Of a DNA stretch of 64,000 nt, positions 1 through 11,823 are shown piece by piece; the stretch's first letter is position 1; each line of letters opens with the position of its first letter. The notes below the pieces were generated by a model. It did not search any database, was not told where the DNA came from, and saw only the letters and a list, made by a program, of their open reading frames with translations. The stretch covers positions 124,001 through 188,000 of the forward strand of contig JAKSYS010000007.1 of NCBI GenBank assembly GCA_022925895.1, given 5' to 3'. The translations under genes were made by a program, and so were the position numbers. The DNA is from Fragilaria crotonensis (lineage: Eukaryota; Bacillariophyta; Fragilariophyceae; Fragilariales; Fragilariaceae).

Positions 1-2403
1 TGTCATTGCCAAATTTCCAACAGAAGAAATGCAGAAGATGGTCCACTACTATCAGAGTGTGTTCAATCCTTTCAGATCGAAGTACTATTCACTGCATCGA
101 ACGAACGAAAAAGAAAGAGTCATCCATGGGCAGATCCTCTCATACCTGATCAATGTCTTACGTAACGATGTCCCTCCAAGCAATGGGAGCGACAAGGAAG
201 ATGCAGCCGCAGCTCCACATTGGCGACGACGCCTCTTGGTTGCTTGGTTCCTGACGTGCTTCACCGATTATGAGGACTTACGAGCGAATCACAATGGACT
301 TTGTTCGCAGTTGTGGAAGCTCTGCTTTCAACTTCTCGAGCACGAAGTTGGGCAACCTCTCCAGCGAATGGCCCTCGGATTATTCGGGCGTCTTTTATCG
401 CTTGCACTTCATGACCTACCAGATGAATTTTGTGCTTCGTTAAAGACAACCTTAAGCGCGAAGATTTCTGCAAGGTCATGACGAACGCACTAGTGCGACC
501 ATCGTGAAGACGCGAGCGTGGGAGGTGGCCACGACGCTCAATGGTCTGCTGGCGTGGAAGACTTGATTCGAGACGCCGGCAGAAATGTTGCTCCAAAGTC
601 TCTTTTCCTTTCACGAGAAGCGGCCAGAGTTCTGGGGTCTTCAAAAGTACACATGCACAACTGGTGGAACTCATGGTTTTGAAAGCAGGAGCTGAAGGAG
701 CTCGCGACACTTCATCATTCCTTCTCGCCGAAGCCAGGGTACTTGCAGCGGCACCGCCCAACGAAGACCAACGCAACCAGCAAGTGACATCCGCTGAGAT
801 TTTCGCCGGGGTCTCTCGCGGTTTGTTATCGCTGTTTGAGGACGATGTCACATCGCTTTATAAAACGATCCTCTTGCCTTTCTTGGAGGAGGTGATTCCA
901 AAGATTCCAATATCTATTGCGGGCGCCTTCTTTGACGCGTTCCGTTTTGGAATTCAGTTCTGCGACTCGACACGATTTCTACCACTCACATCTTGGGTGG
1001 TCGAGAACGTGGAGTCATCGTTGTGGCAAAGTACCAGCGAAGAGAAGGATGAAAGCATGGTCGGCAGTGGTGAGACTACAGGCCCAGCAACGGTTGGATC
1101 CGAGGGTTTCACCCTCCAGTCGAAGTATCTCTACCTTGCAAGTGCACTTCTTGTCGAATTAGATGCCTACATCGGAGGTCGGGCTACGTACCCTTGGTAC
1201 ACCAACAAGCTTACCCGGGGTCAGGCGAATACCAAGCCATGCAGCGCGATGTCGCCTTCGTGGATGGCGGAACAAGAGAAGCTTCTGAATCGGTTGCTGT
1301 CATCTGTAGGACATCCATATGAGAATTGCAGAGATCACATTGCTGGTTGCCTCTTTCGCATCTATAATTGTGAGAAACGGCGTCTGCCGCTCGACAGCTC
1401 AGCGTCACAAGAATCAAAAGTCGCTAAAATGATTGTTGACAGACTGGCGAAGTCTGGCGATGCATCTGGTGTGTCTTCGAAGGAACGGTACAATGCTCTG
1501 ATAACAGCACGGAAGTTCATTTCTTATTGCATCTTCCTCGGAGATGTGAAGCGAGACTTCTGTGACATCATTCTGCCATTGCTTCCTATGACGTTTGAAA
1601 CGTTGCAGACAACGGTAGATAGTCAGGGTGAGGGCCAAGAAGACGTGGATCCTGCAATCCGCGCTCTTGAAGCCGAGGTTTTCAAGGGGTACCGTTATAC
1701 CGTCGCCGAAATCAGTGTATCATGCGTCCTATCTCATGGGCGTAGCGACGACCTGATTCAAGTTCTCAACGTCGTCAAGGCAGCATCGAACCACCAGTTC
1801 TGGCAAGTTCGTCAAGGGGCTGCTCACTTTTTGCGTTGTTTCGAAGGCTGCCACAAGTTTCTCTTCAGTGACGAGCAATCAAGTACTGCTAGAAGTATCA
1901 TTGCATCCCTTCTGGCCGACGAGCGGCGCGAGGTGTCGTCTGCAGCAATGTCCGCGCTGACTGGAATCCTGGCCGCCACGCCCGATGATACTGTGGCGAC
2001 ACTTGTGGAGAAGTACGTTGCAATCGCTGGTAGGTCGAGAATAAAGAAAACAAAGAAGGGCCTTCCTGAGCAAAAGCTTACCGATGAAGAAGAAAGGTTG
2101 AGAGAAGAGAAAGAAAAGAGGCGGTCGCGAAACCAGCAGACCTCCGTTTTCTTCCTTTGTGCTGCCATTCTGGCTGAACCGTATGACACACCTCCTTATG
2201 CGCCAGTGGCCATTGCTGCTGTCTCTAAGCATTCATTTGAGAAGAGTGCACCACTGGGAGTGCGTGACATTGTCAAGAAGTGCTGCGGGGAATTCAAAAG
2301 AACCCACATGTCGGACAATTGGGAATTACATCGAAATGTCTTCACTCAGGAACAATTGGAATGTCTGGAAGACGTTGTCAGCACTCCACACTACTATGCG
2401 TAA
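1..2403 (+). CDS. PSME4: Proteasome activator PA200/Blm10 (PSME4), C-terminal part
   Basis: HEAT-repeat activator that caps the 20S proteasome and opens its gate. The reading frame is open from base 2, so the 5' end lies outside the window. The C-terminal third resembles the PSME4 family: an Ala-rich HEAT helix followed by a Lys-rich loop, a LAEPYDTPPYAP segment, a FKRTHMSDNWELHR segment, and a terminal PHYYA. That ending is the Hb-Y-X gate-opening tail of Blm10/PA200. The clean frame runs from about 607 to 2403. Upstream, similarity-like protein moves through three frames between 440 and 606 (near the A-run 442-444, near 490, near the T-run 603-606) with no convincing intron. This could be consensus error or a damaged gene; the long intact downstream frame favours error. 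Confidence 0.9.
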
Positions 2404-2829
2404 GGCTAATGCAAACTAGGAATCGCTTGATGAATGGGTCGTGCTAGGTCGACGATCACCTGCTCATGCTCGATCGGTCTTTCGCTTACCGAGCATGAAA
2501 CAATTTCAAATTCGGTCAGCCAAACGCATCGTGAACTGTGGCTCTCCGATTCTAATGGCATAAATGTATGGCGCAGGCTTGATACTCTATCTGACATCAG
2601 ATCTGTCGTTGTACGTACGATACCTTTTGATTTGACTTCAAACATAAAACAATTATGTATGCCCAACGGCACAACAGGGGATGAAGTCGCTAGTCATCCG
2701 ATTTGTGCCGTTGTACCGTGTAGTACCACAATACAGCAATTGCAGCGCGACCGTCTGCCATTGGTTTATCGGTAATAGGTTATACTGTAGTACGTAGGAT
2801 AATAGTCTATAACTGTCATTTTCGTTTCC
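2404..2829. other. Intergenic, convergent gene ends
   Basis: Lies between the 3' ends of the PA200 gene (+) and the CRM gene (-). Overlapping ORFs on both strands are short with no protein-like composition. I see no RNA gene or repeat. It presumably holds the two 3' UTRs. Confidence 0.5.
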
Positions 2830-3580
2830 TCACAGCTCCGTGTTTGCCTTTTCGGCTGCCATTTCTTCAGATGTTTTCCATCGTGGTGGTGGAGGTGGTG
2901 GGAATTCTCCCGCTGCGATCCGGGACAACGTTCCTGGCATTCCCAGAAGGATTGTTTTTTCAATGTCTCGTGATTGAATGTATTCCACCCCCGGCGGTGC
3001 ACCCGCATCTTCTGCCAATTTGGAAAGGATCGTGGCGACATCTTCTAAGGATCCTAGAGTTAATGTTGTTGTAATAATGATAATCAAATGTGAGGAGGGC
3101 AATTCAGGTGGGTAAAATCCATACTGAGGTGTGAGTGACAGCGAGACAATGTATTATTTTGCTTGGATGTCAGTCGTCATCATATATCTGTACCACACAC
3201 GTACCATATTTGTCTGTATTGAGCTTGACTTTGACAATAACATGATCCTCCAACAATTGTCGCAAGGAGTTTCCGTGTGATTTGCTAAATCCCTTGCTCC
3301 CAATCCGCAACAGCGGTTTCTTGGCATGGCGCCATGCCTTCTCGATATTCGCCAGAGGTGGTGCATCAGCATCCGCAACTGGTGCGACGGGAGCTGGAAC
3401 TAAATTTTCATCATGGTCCGATGCATCCTTCTCCAAATACAAGACATGAATATTTCGTTCGTTGATTGTTGATGTTGTTGCAATTGTTCGACTCAACGAC
3501 TCTATTCTGGAAACAGAAAAGGCTTCGGCTGGATTCCAAATGATGAATTGAATAAGAATAAGTGTAATACGCATGGCCAT
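2830..3580 (-). CDS. Plastid-targeted CRM (CRS1/YhbY) domain RNA-binding protein, two exons
   Basis: Two exons: 3580-3205 and 3053-2830, giving 199 codons. The 151-bp intron (3054-3204) has a GTACGT donor and CTCTAG acceptor and joins in frame through a split Gly codon. The first 20 residues form a hydrophobic signal ending AEAF-SV, an ASAFAP-like plastid-import junction. The CRM domain follows: EKAWRHAKKPLLRIGSKG resembles the YhbY start, then an HVIVKVKLN strand, and after the splice a LEDVATILSKLAE helix. CRM domains bind RNA and act in intron splicing or ribosome assembly in chloroplasts and bacteria. A PPPPPP-containing tail follows. It is a single-domain form, closer to YhbY than to multi-CRM plant splicing factors. 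The splice restores the family fold, so I am fairly sure of the model. Confidence 0.82.
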
Positions 3581-4161
3581 GCTGTTGTCGACGCCCGAAG
3601 GGAGGACAAGGACAACGTGCTTGATGCTGATTGCCTTGAGGTGGTTAAGTTGTTCTCTGTATGCGCCTGCAGATTTTGGATGGTGACACTAACTTTTTGA
3701 ATTTTGATGGATGGCGGATGGCGGGCAGGCATCTTATGAGGTTTTTTACGACACACTCTACTGGTAGTAGACAAGCAATAGCAGTATGCATACTTGCAGC
3801 CTCTGGTACAGTACCAGTACATACCAGGTAGTGCAAGTAACCGCAATATGCATTATAATCCCAGAGGCCAGAGGTACCACAGCATTGAAGTACTCGGAGT
3901 ATTGCATTACTCCAGTATTGTAAAACTCTAGTATTCCAGTATTCCTGAGCGTTCGTACTCCGTTGGACATCAAAACCATCTTGCAACTCAGTCTCACTTG
4001 TGTTGTTCACACTTCGCACCGCTACGATCATCATCTTGTCCTATACCTTACCGCCGACCAGCAACCACATCACTCACACTTCATTCTACCCTCTACTTGT
4101 ACCCGGTAGTGCCTTGCAGTCATTCTAGCTAGACTCCAGACTGGCTCCAATTCGGTTGAAA
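3581..4161. promoter_or_regulatory. Divergent promoter interval with GTAC-rich words
   Basis: Lies between the starts of the CRM gene (-) and CstF-64 (+). The stretch 3770-3960 is crowded with short words such as GTACAGTACCAGTAC and TACTCGGAGTA. No TATA box is obvious. Confidence 0.4.
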
Positions 4162-5076
4162 ATGTTCAACTCCAATACCACCTCCAACAACAACGGTGAT
4201 GCCTTGCAAACCGGAAGAAATGACGTTTACGTTGGAAATCTTGCCTTCAATACGACAGAAGAACAATTGAGTGAAGTATTCTCGGAAGTGGGACGCGTGG
4301 TGCGTGTTCGAATGGCCACGGATCCAGAAACCATGAATCCACGAGGCTTTGCATTTGTGGAGTATCAAGATCCACTAGCGGCATTGAGTGCTATTCGCAA
4401 CATGAACGATTTTGAATTGAATGGAAGGAAGATTCGAGTCAATTTCAGCAATCCAAGTCATCTTGAACCGTTGGCAGGAAAGCTAGGTATGGACGTGCCC
4501 AGCAGCCAAACGCTACAGAAACAAGATATTGGCGCTGGAACGCTTGCGGTGGCTGAAGCTCTGAAAGGCATGTCCAAGGGAGAGCTCTATGATGTTATTG
4601 CTGGACTCAAGGTGATATCTGATCGAGATCCAGATGAAGCACGGAGGATTCTCAGTGGACATCCACAACTACAAGAAGCCATACTCTTTGCCATGTCCAA
4701 ACTTGACATGGTCAAGACTCCCGTGGCAGTAGCCAGTGCAGCCGTTGTTGCTCCCGTCATGCCCGCGCCAGCACCAGCGGCGCAAATAGGAGGAGGAACA
4801 GCAACAGCACATGCCTCGGATCCACGATTCGCAGCTGCACATCATCAACAATCACAGCAACAGCAGCGCGTCGATCCTCGAGTTCGCGTCGATCCACGAT
4901 CACGAGATCCACGACAACGCGCTGCACCACCCACTTCGACGGTGTCCAATTTGGATCCTGCATTGATACAACAAGTCATGTCCTTGACACCGCAACAAAT
5001 TGCACAATTGCCTCCAGACAAGTATGCTAGCATCATGGCACTTCGGAATCAAATCTTGGCGGGAGCAGCGAGGTAA
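4162..5076 (+). CDS. CSTF2: Cleavage stimulation factor 64-kDa subunit (CstF-64)
   Basis: Nuclear 3'-end processing factor that binds the GU-rich element downstream of poly(A) sites. One exon, 304 codons from the ATG at 4162. An RRM occupies about residues 20-97, with RNP2 VYVGNL and RNP1 RGFAFVEY. The hinge domain (about 125-175), which binds CstF-77 or symplekin, is seen as GMSKGELYDVIAGLK and ARRILSGHPQLQEAI. The last ~40 residues form the CSTF C-terminal helical domain, which contacts Pcf11-like partners (DPALIQQVMSLTPQQIAQLP). The linker is short, rich in Ala, Gln and DPR-type motifs, and lacks the long Gly/Pro and MEARA tracts of vertebrate proteins. Three domains in the right order make the identification firm. 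Confidence 0.93.
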   Translation: MFNSNTTSNNNGDALQTGRNDVYVGNLAFNTTEEQLSEVFSEVGRVVRVRMATDPETMNPRGFAFVEYQDPLAALSAIRNMNDFELNGRKIRVNFSNPSHLEPLAGKLGMDVPSSQTLQKQDIGAGTLAVAEALKGMSKGELYDVIAGLKVISDRDPDEARRILSGHPQLQEAILFAMSKLDMVKTPVAVASAAVVAPVMPAPAPAAQIGGGTATAHASDPRFAAAHHQQSQQQQRVDPRVRVDPRSRDPRQRAAPPTSTVSNLDPALIQQVMSLTPQQIAQLPPDKYASIMALRNQILAGAAR

Positions 5077-5191
5077 AGCACGATTGTCGTATTTTTTTTA
5101 ACAACATCTAGCAATGGAATTAGCCAGGTTACTGACTATTGTAGACTGTTGTGATCAAACAGTGATTTCATGTCTTCGCAACAACATATTC

Positions 5192-6092
5192 TCACTCCAC
5201 CTTTTGCACCGGTTTGTACTCGTATCGTTCCCACTCAAACAAGCACCACCGTTTCAAGTATAAAGGAATCGAACCATATCCAATCATGGGAATCAATGGC
5301 GACGTCCCCTGTCGATACTCAGTATATTCCTTCGCATACTCGGATTCATAATATCGTTTCAAATTCTGGCCTTCCGCATTCCAAATGCCCGTCCCACTCA
5401 TGGACAATAAGATAACCATGGTAAAGAGTGGTGATGCTAGTCCGACGTACCAATGGCACAGTCCTGCCGCACACCACCATTGTAAGATTTCACCAGCATA
5501 ATTGGGATGTCGTGAATACTTCCACCATCCCACGACAAAAGCCACCCACTCGGCCATGCTGGATCCACTTTGTTTTTTGAACATCAGACGAAATCTCCAT
5601 TATAATGCCGACGGCGAATCCACTCAGTAGCATCCAATCCATGGTGGATAGACTACTGTAACTGCTTCTGGTGGTCAGTTTTGTATCTTGCTGAATGAGT
5701 AGCAATGGTAATGAAATGATGTACACCCAACAACCTTGGACCATCCAATACACAAAGAATAACATGGGGTTTTGAATCACTTTTTCGAAACGAGCATCAC
5801 CTTTCCGAGAATGAGCTCTCCAGGCCAAAAATACCAACAACCACCCTCGACTAATGACAAAGAGAATTGTCATGTAAATCAGCCGTTGTGATCCGTGATC
5901 CTTGCCGCCATTGTCGTCGTCGTCGGTATCATTGTTATATCCCACAAGGGCCAAGAGCAAAAAGTTGATTCCACCCAGAACATCGTAAAATGTTTCAGTT
6001 TGAAGCGTGTAGGCCGCCACAAATCCTGTCAATTGCAAGGCCAAGGTGTAAATGGCAGCGACTGTCACTATAGAAAAGGTAGAATCGCTCAT
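5192..6092 (-). CDS. DUF1295 / steroid 5-alpha-reductase-like membrane protein, one frameshift
   Basis: Multi-pass membrane protein of about 300 residues with many hydrophobic helices. The C-terminal half has the family signature WKYSRHPNYAGEIL and a later GQNLKRYY segment typical of DUF1295/ICMT-like NAD(P)H reductases and methyltransferases. The N-terminal half is in another frame. The two join at a run of six T on the + strand (5573-5578); a run of five would give the family-like passage DVQKQSGSS. I treat this as one gene with a homopolymer break. Substrate is unknown; relatives act on steroids or other lipids. Convergent with CstF-64 and divergent from the saccharopine-dehydrogenase-like gene. 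Confidence 0.78.
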
Positions 6093-6709
6093 GACTGAAG
6101 AGCAGCAACCAGTTTAGTGTGAGAAGATCGCCTCTGAGTAATGATTGTTGATGTTAAATTCTCGAATCGACAAGTGTCATTTTTTCTAAGTTTACTGCTT
6201 ATTACGTCAGTAGTACGTAGTACCAGTATTTCAGTTGTCAGAAGACAGGCGTATGAGTCAGTCTTCCATCGACTATGCATGCTACCGGTACGAGTAGTGT
6301 ACCCAGAATACCAGGTGCTACTTCTACCCTACTACGATACTCGGAGTCCAGACTACATTACGATTCAGTGTGTACCTGGTACCTGGTACTATGTAATTTT
6401 GTGTGCACATCGTACGCATACCCAGTAATCGTGCATGGGGGTGCATTTGATCATTTGATCACACGTCCAACAAGACATATGCCGTTCTGTGTGTTATTCT
6501 GTGTCCTTCATTTCTGTTCCTCTGCTCGGATCCTTGATCATATGTGTGGAAAAATGCATAGGAACAAAAAGATCCAGACTCCCACCATCTAATGCTTCCC
6601 ATTGCGTTCCGCAAAGTACTTCTCATTCTTACCACAATAACATTCGCAAACTCCTTTACTTCCCCTCCAACCCCGACGACAATTTTCATCATCCTCAACG
6701 AATATCATC
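6093..6709. promoter_or_regulatory. Divergent promoter interval with GTAC-rich words
   Basis: Separates the starts of the DUF1295 gene (-) and the saccharopine-dehydrogenase-like gene (+). GTACCTGGTACCTGGTAC near 6370 and CTACCGGTACGAG near 6280 belong to the recurring intergenic word family. Longer ORFs here have no recognisable composition. Confidence 0.4.
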
Positions 6710-8419
6710 ATGGCATCATCAACATCGTCGTCATCGACGTCAGCTCTCAAACCACCACCGGCCACTGCGGATCTATCCGTCGATGAGATCTATGCTCTTG
6801 TGGATGCCAAAGGCAAACATACCACCTGTGCCCACCACAACAGTGGCTGCGTTGTTTCTATTGGGAGTACCAACATTCTTGGCAGTGTTGCCTATTTCGA
6901 TTTTCTATCAAGTTAGCAAATCGATTGTTGGGAAACTAACAACAACAACAAAAGATCTTCATTTGACACCGATTGATTCTGGAATTGAAGTAGCATCAAA
7001 TGATATCATTCCTTTTCATGATCGAAAATATGATTTGGTCATCATGGGAGCTACTGGCTTTACGGGATCTCTCTGTGTCCGACATTTGGCCAAGACGTAT
7101 GGCGTCAATTCTAAGAATGGCATCAAGTGGGCCATCGCAGGACGATCGCAATCCAAACTGAATGAAATCAAACAACGATGGGCTAAGGAGCTTGGAAATG
7201 ACGATATCTTGACGGTTGATACAATTGTGGTGGATACGAGGTGAGTATACTTATGTTGTGTGCGTCTCGAGAAGCATTTTGTGCAATTGTCGTTTTTGTT
7301 GATGTTGTTAAGTGTTTGCGTGCTTTGCAAGCGCTGACTTCAATCTTTTCTTTCACATCCACATTATGACATATATTACAATTATATATACATAGTGATC
7401 CATCCACTCTCCCCGGATTGGTAAAAAACACACGTGCCGTCTCATCCGCGGCGGGGCCCTTTGAAAAGTATGGTTCGCCGGTTGTCGAGTATTGTGCCAA
7501 GTACGGTACCAACTATGCTGACATTACCGGCGAATTCAATTGGTCCAAACACATGACATTGGCATGGGAAGAGACGGCACAGCGGACTGGTGCCAAGATT
7601 GTGTCACTCTGTGGCAGTGACTCGATCCCATGGGATTTGTCCACCATGGTCATTGAAGATTCGCTTCCAGAGGGAGAAACGTTGACCAAGGTCACGTATA
7701 TTGATGAACTGATCAGTCAGGCATCTGGTGGTACGATTGCTACAGTGTTACTGAGTGTGCTCGGTCATTCCCGAGGAGAGCCGGAAGGAGAGTTTGATCA
7801 GTTCTTGCGTCTCCCCGACGGATCCAAGAGTCCATTGAAGTTTACGTTTACTCCTCCCATCTTCCCCAAGAAATTCACCGAACCTGCGTATGTGGCTGGA
7901 ATGTACGGTGCCTTTTTCGTCATGGCCGTCTGCAATGCGGAGGTGGTAAAGAAGGGTGTGGCACAGCGACAACGTGCCCCGGAGTTGAAGTATTACGAGT
8001 ATGGTCTTCATCCTGACTGGAAAAGTGCCATGGCAGCCTCATTTGGATTGCCATTCGCGATCGTCATGTTGATGAATCCAATTACCAAGTTTATTCTCAA
8101 CAAGTTTATTCCTAGTCCGGGAGATGGACCAACTATGGAAGATATGGAGAATAATTACTTTGGTTGTACTATTGGATATGGTGAGGGTTCGCAGGGAACC
8201 AAGGTGGAGACGGTCATGTACTTTCCTCAAGACCAAGGGTATCTACATACGGCTCGAATGTTGGTGGAGAGTGGACTCTGTCTGGCAGCGGAAAAACATG
8301 AAGAGAGAAAGGGTGGGTTCTTCGCTTCGTCAACTGGCATGGGAAACGCATTGTTGCAACGATTGCGTGAGACTGGAACCTACTTTGGCGTCAAGACGAC
8401 CAAGTCGACTTCCTCCTAA
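6710..8419 (+). CDS. Saccharopine dehydrogenase-like oxidoreductase (SCCPDH family), two exons
   Basis: Starts at the ATG at 6710. An N-terminal membrane anchor (AALFLLGVPTFLAVLP) precedes a Rossmann fold with the dinucleotide-binding start YDLVIMGATGFTGS and an AIAGRSQSKL strand-turn. The intron 7241-7395 (155 bp, GTGAGT to ATAG) joins VVDT to SDPSTLPGLV in frame. Exon 2 carries AAGPFEKYGSPVVEYC, YADITGE and LCGSDSIPWDLS, all typical of this family. The first ~35 codons and the anchor are in different frames, joined at the A-run 6809-6811, so one base appears extra. SCCPDH-like proteins are often linked to lipid droplets or membranes; true saccharopine dehydrogenase activity should not be assumed. 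Confidence 0.85.
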
Positions 8420-9310
8420 GAATGATTGATTGGAGGAATTGGATGTACACTGTACCTGGTACGATGAACGCGAACTTAGATACCTTTATACCTTTTTGAA
8501 GCAAAGAGTTCATAGTAACTACTATAGGCGCTCTACTAGAGTACTATGAAATGATTCCGCGCGCAGATGGCAGCATCGTCGTCAGCACAGCGACGAACGA
8601 ACTCCAAGCGATGCTGGGTCGCGGTTTCGCTCGGATGCAATCTGTTTCTTGTGCCATCTTTTGGTTGGCTATTCAGTTTTGGTTGTTTCTCATTTAGGAT
8701 ACCGGTACTCAGTAGTACTACAAGTTATTCGTGCCTGTAGTAGTACAGGCATTTGTTGGCGGAAAAAGGCTGGAGTCTTGTTAGTTCTGAGTGCGTGTTC
8801 GTGTGTACGTCACTCATACTGCGTTCATGCGGATTCTACTTACTCGATTTGCTTCGTTTTTCTCCAGTACCGATTATGGCAGGTTCCCGTCTGCGGAACG
8901 GAAGTTCCGGAGGAATGGTTTCGACGTACTTGTGGGATATTTTTTTAGCAAGGCGAAAAATGAAAGTGCAGCATTGGGGTCAAGTATAATTCTACAGGAT
9001 TCACTAACACTGGAAGTTAAGACACAAACGCTACGCGCAATTTCATTTGACGACACTTTAAACGTCGCATCCGTGTGCGTAATCGGTTAGTTCCTTGACT
9101 TCAAGCCGCAGTTTCATTCCCACACGGATTTGTCTTGTCGGCACGTGTGTGAAGCAGTGCAGAGTGGTGAGGAGCCGTCTCGAAGGTATCGGATCACAGC
9201 ACACACAAAAGTACCCCCAACAGGACCCAAGTGTCACTGCACACAGCATCTGCGGGTGAAGGGGGGCCTTCGCAATCAAGCGAACCTTCGCTCGTGTGCA
9301 ATTTCAAACG
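8420..9310. other. Intergenic, no gene seen
   Basis: GTAC-rich words occur at 8445-8550 and 8700-8750 (GTACCTGGTACG, TACCGGTACTCAGTAGTAC). ORFs of up to 99 codons overlap one another in several frames and look random. No RNA gene recognised. Confidence 0.45.
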
Positions 9311-9904
9311 ATGCACTTTTCTTATTCTCCTCCTCCTCTTGACGCCTCAGTGTCTGGATATCATCACGGTGGTCACAATAACAACAAGAGTTATCATCGC
9401 AATCGCCAGAATCTATATCAACGTATACCCCTAAGAGCTTGCCGCTTTGATACCTGCACTGACGATTATCAAGAAGAAGGAAAGGAAGAAGAACAAGAAG
9501 ACGACTGCATCATGATCATTCAGGAACTCGATTCGGACAATTCAATGACCGATTCATTTTTGGGACCTTCCCAGAGAATTTACCGCCATGTTCCTTCCCT
9601 CTCGTCATCGGACTGTTTTGGATCCACCGCACCTCATCCTTCTCAAAACGACATGAACGGCATGATCAACAACGGCAATACTCGAATCGAACAAGCTCTT
9701 TCCCAAGAACAACTGCCACAAGCGTCTTACATTCCACAATCATGCGACGATGCACCACAGCAACAACATTTTTCAATTCGAACCTCCATCAAGAGAGATT
9801 CCTGGGCTGTCGATCCATCTCCATGGGTCGTTCCCATTGCGCCATGCGAATCGGCGAAACGGATGCGTCTTGCTACTGGCTACAGCTACAACAGCAGCGG
9901 ATGA
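9311..9904 (+). CDS. Hypothetical protein, acidic and low-complexity
   Basis: 197 codons from the ATG at 9311. Not recognised. It begins with an aromatic and His/Asn-rich stretch, followed by an acidic segment (EEGKEEEQEDDC), Ser/Gln-rich sequence, and a more ordered-looking end, RDSWAVDPSPWVVPIAP. Composition suggests a mostly disordered regulatory or nuclear protein. No signal peptide or membrane segment. The long frame in AT-balanced sequence and non-random composition support a real gene, but nothing fixes the function. Confidence 0.45.
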   Translation: MHFSYSPPPLDASVSGYHHGGHNNNKSYHRNRQNLYQRIPLRACRFDTCTDDYQEEGKEEEQEDDCIMIIQELDSDNSMTDSFLGPSQRIYRHVPSLSSSDCFGSTAPHPSQNDMNGMINNGNTRIEQALSQEQLPQASYIPQSCDDAPQQQHFSIRTSIKRDSWAVDPSPWVVPIAPCESAKRMRLATGYSYNSSG

Positions 9905-11823
9905 GAGGCAACCCAATTTTTGAAAGCAACAACGAACAACCACGCCACTCTGTTGTTGTACATGGTTTTGTTGTTTGCCATCCCATTTTTGTACATTGGT
10001 TCCATTTTGACTATATACTCGGAGTATGTAATTTTGGCAGGTCCCTGCCCCAAACAAACAACAAGCACAGTTAGCTAATCCTCCATCCAATCTTGGATGT
10101 AATGGATATTTTAGAGCAATTTTGAAAGTAACGTAATACATGACGATTCTTTCGCGACTGTTCTTGTACAAATACGACTGCACAACCCCTTCGACGAGTC
10201 CTAGTATAGTGAGTGTATCTCTCACAATACCTCATGACATAATTATCGAAAAAACTTGTATTCGACTCAGTCCACGCATTGTGTCTGGCAGGATCGGTCG
10301 TATGATCGTCACCCGCAATCCGCAATGGTTCATTAGATACCATCAACAACACAACCCTACGACATTGATAATTATAATGATGATCATGATCAGTTGTTTG
10401 GATTTCTGCAGACACACACAAATTGACACTCTGCAAACGCAAAAATATCAAAATCAGATCCCTTACAGGATCATCATTTTGTTGCAGTACACTCAGTACA
10501 TGGCAGTTTCGGTCGTAGTAACAAACCAATCGCGTATGGATTCGCCATGCCACTCATCGATATTGGGCGGGACGATTCCAGGTATGCACTAAGCTGCACA
10601 CACACACACACCCTTTGGCATGGAATGAAACAAGAACGAGCTGCGTGCAACACTGTGATTGATCGCGCGCAAGTGTCAGAAAATATCCATTTACGCTCGA
10701 AGAATGTCATCAAGGCAAATGGGAGAAAAAAGTATCATTAAAAACCATGGGAACGGATTGAGGTCAACACGGATTCATGGTAAATCCTGGAGAAACCACT
10801 CGAAAATCGCAACATTTTATTGACAGATTTGAGATGCCAAACAATTGAAGAGGGGTTGGGGACGGTGAAGGAAGATCGTTCATAGAAGGAGTGCTGAAGA
10901 AAGTTATTCTGGGAAGCCGTTACTGCCACTTGCACCACATATTGTCACATCATCGCAATTTTGTGGTTTGTGGCGCCCAGCAGAATAATCACTTCTGCTC
11001 ACCATTCCCTCCATCGGATTTAAGGTCATTGGTCATTGGGAAGGCTCGGTAAATGACGGTTTGGGAGTGGAGTGATGGGCGGATGTTCAGCCGAAGGGCA
11101 TGTTTTCGAACTTTAGCTGGCCACGGCAGCTGCTGGTAACGTATGAATAGCAGAGAAGGACAGGGGAAGACGTGTTCGGTGAACAAGAACCTTATGGAGA
11201 TGCGCTGTGGGAATAGAAGTACCGGTAGAACGATCCAGCAGAAAAACTGTTCTTGGAGCGACGTTTCAGCACTTTTAAGGAATGCATCCGGACTGTCGCA
11301 GCAATTGGTTCACGACCAGACTGGCACTGAATCGAACATCAACATCGATAGTGAAATTGATGCGACATTCATACAGCCTTGGCAGTTTTTTTTCTTATGG
11401 GCGCAGCTGGAGGCTTTGGAAAAACCAAGGATCATCATGTCCTTTTGAGCTCGGAGCATCGCAGGCATCAGAAGTGAGTGTGGTCAGTGGTAATCGAGGA
11501 TCCGCCACGTTTCCTCATGATCAGCATGATCATGGGCTTTTATCGTTAGGATCATTGGTCATTGGCTCAACGCTGGCATAACATGCACACTCGAACATTG
11601 GCCGGACTTGACTTGTGAGCGAACGCGAAAGGTCAAATGGCGCTGACGATCAAATGAGTTATTGAAGATCGTAACTTGTAGGCCTTATGCTTAAGACCTA
11701 CTATCTTTGTTTGTACAACTATGACGCGATTATCACGTTATACTCAAACCCTGATTTAGGGCCTTCAGTAGGGTTGCAGCAGAACGACGCCAGAACCATG
11801 ACACGGCTCTCGATTCCGGAAGT
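9905..11823. other. Gene-poor interval
   Basis: No convincing gene in 1.9 kb. A short CA microsatellite lies near 10597-10612. A TACTCGGAGTA word is near 10018. GGTCATTGGTCATTGG near 11028 recurs as ATCATTGGTCATTGG near 11551. ORFs such as 10140-10592 and 11143-11448 have opposing ORFs of equal length and unconvincing composition. Confidence 0.4.

Noticed and set aside
5490-6092. Two separate genes in the DUF1295 region.
   Set aside because: The two frames carry complementary halves of one family and meet at a six-base T-run.
10071-10592. Opposing ORFs of 150-160 codons on both strands.
   Set aside because: Equal-length ORFs on opposite strands with odd composition (runs of Ile/Met, His/Tyr) indicate chance open frames.
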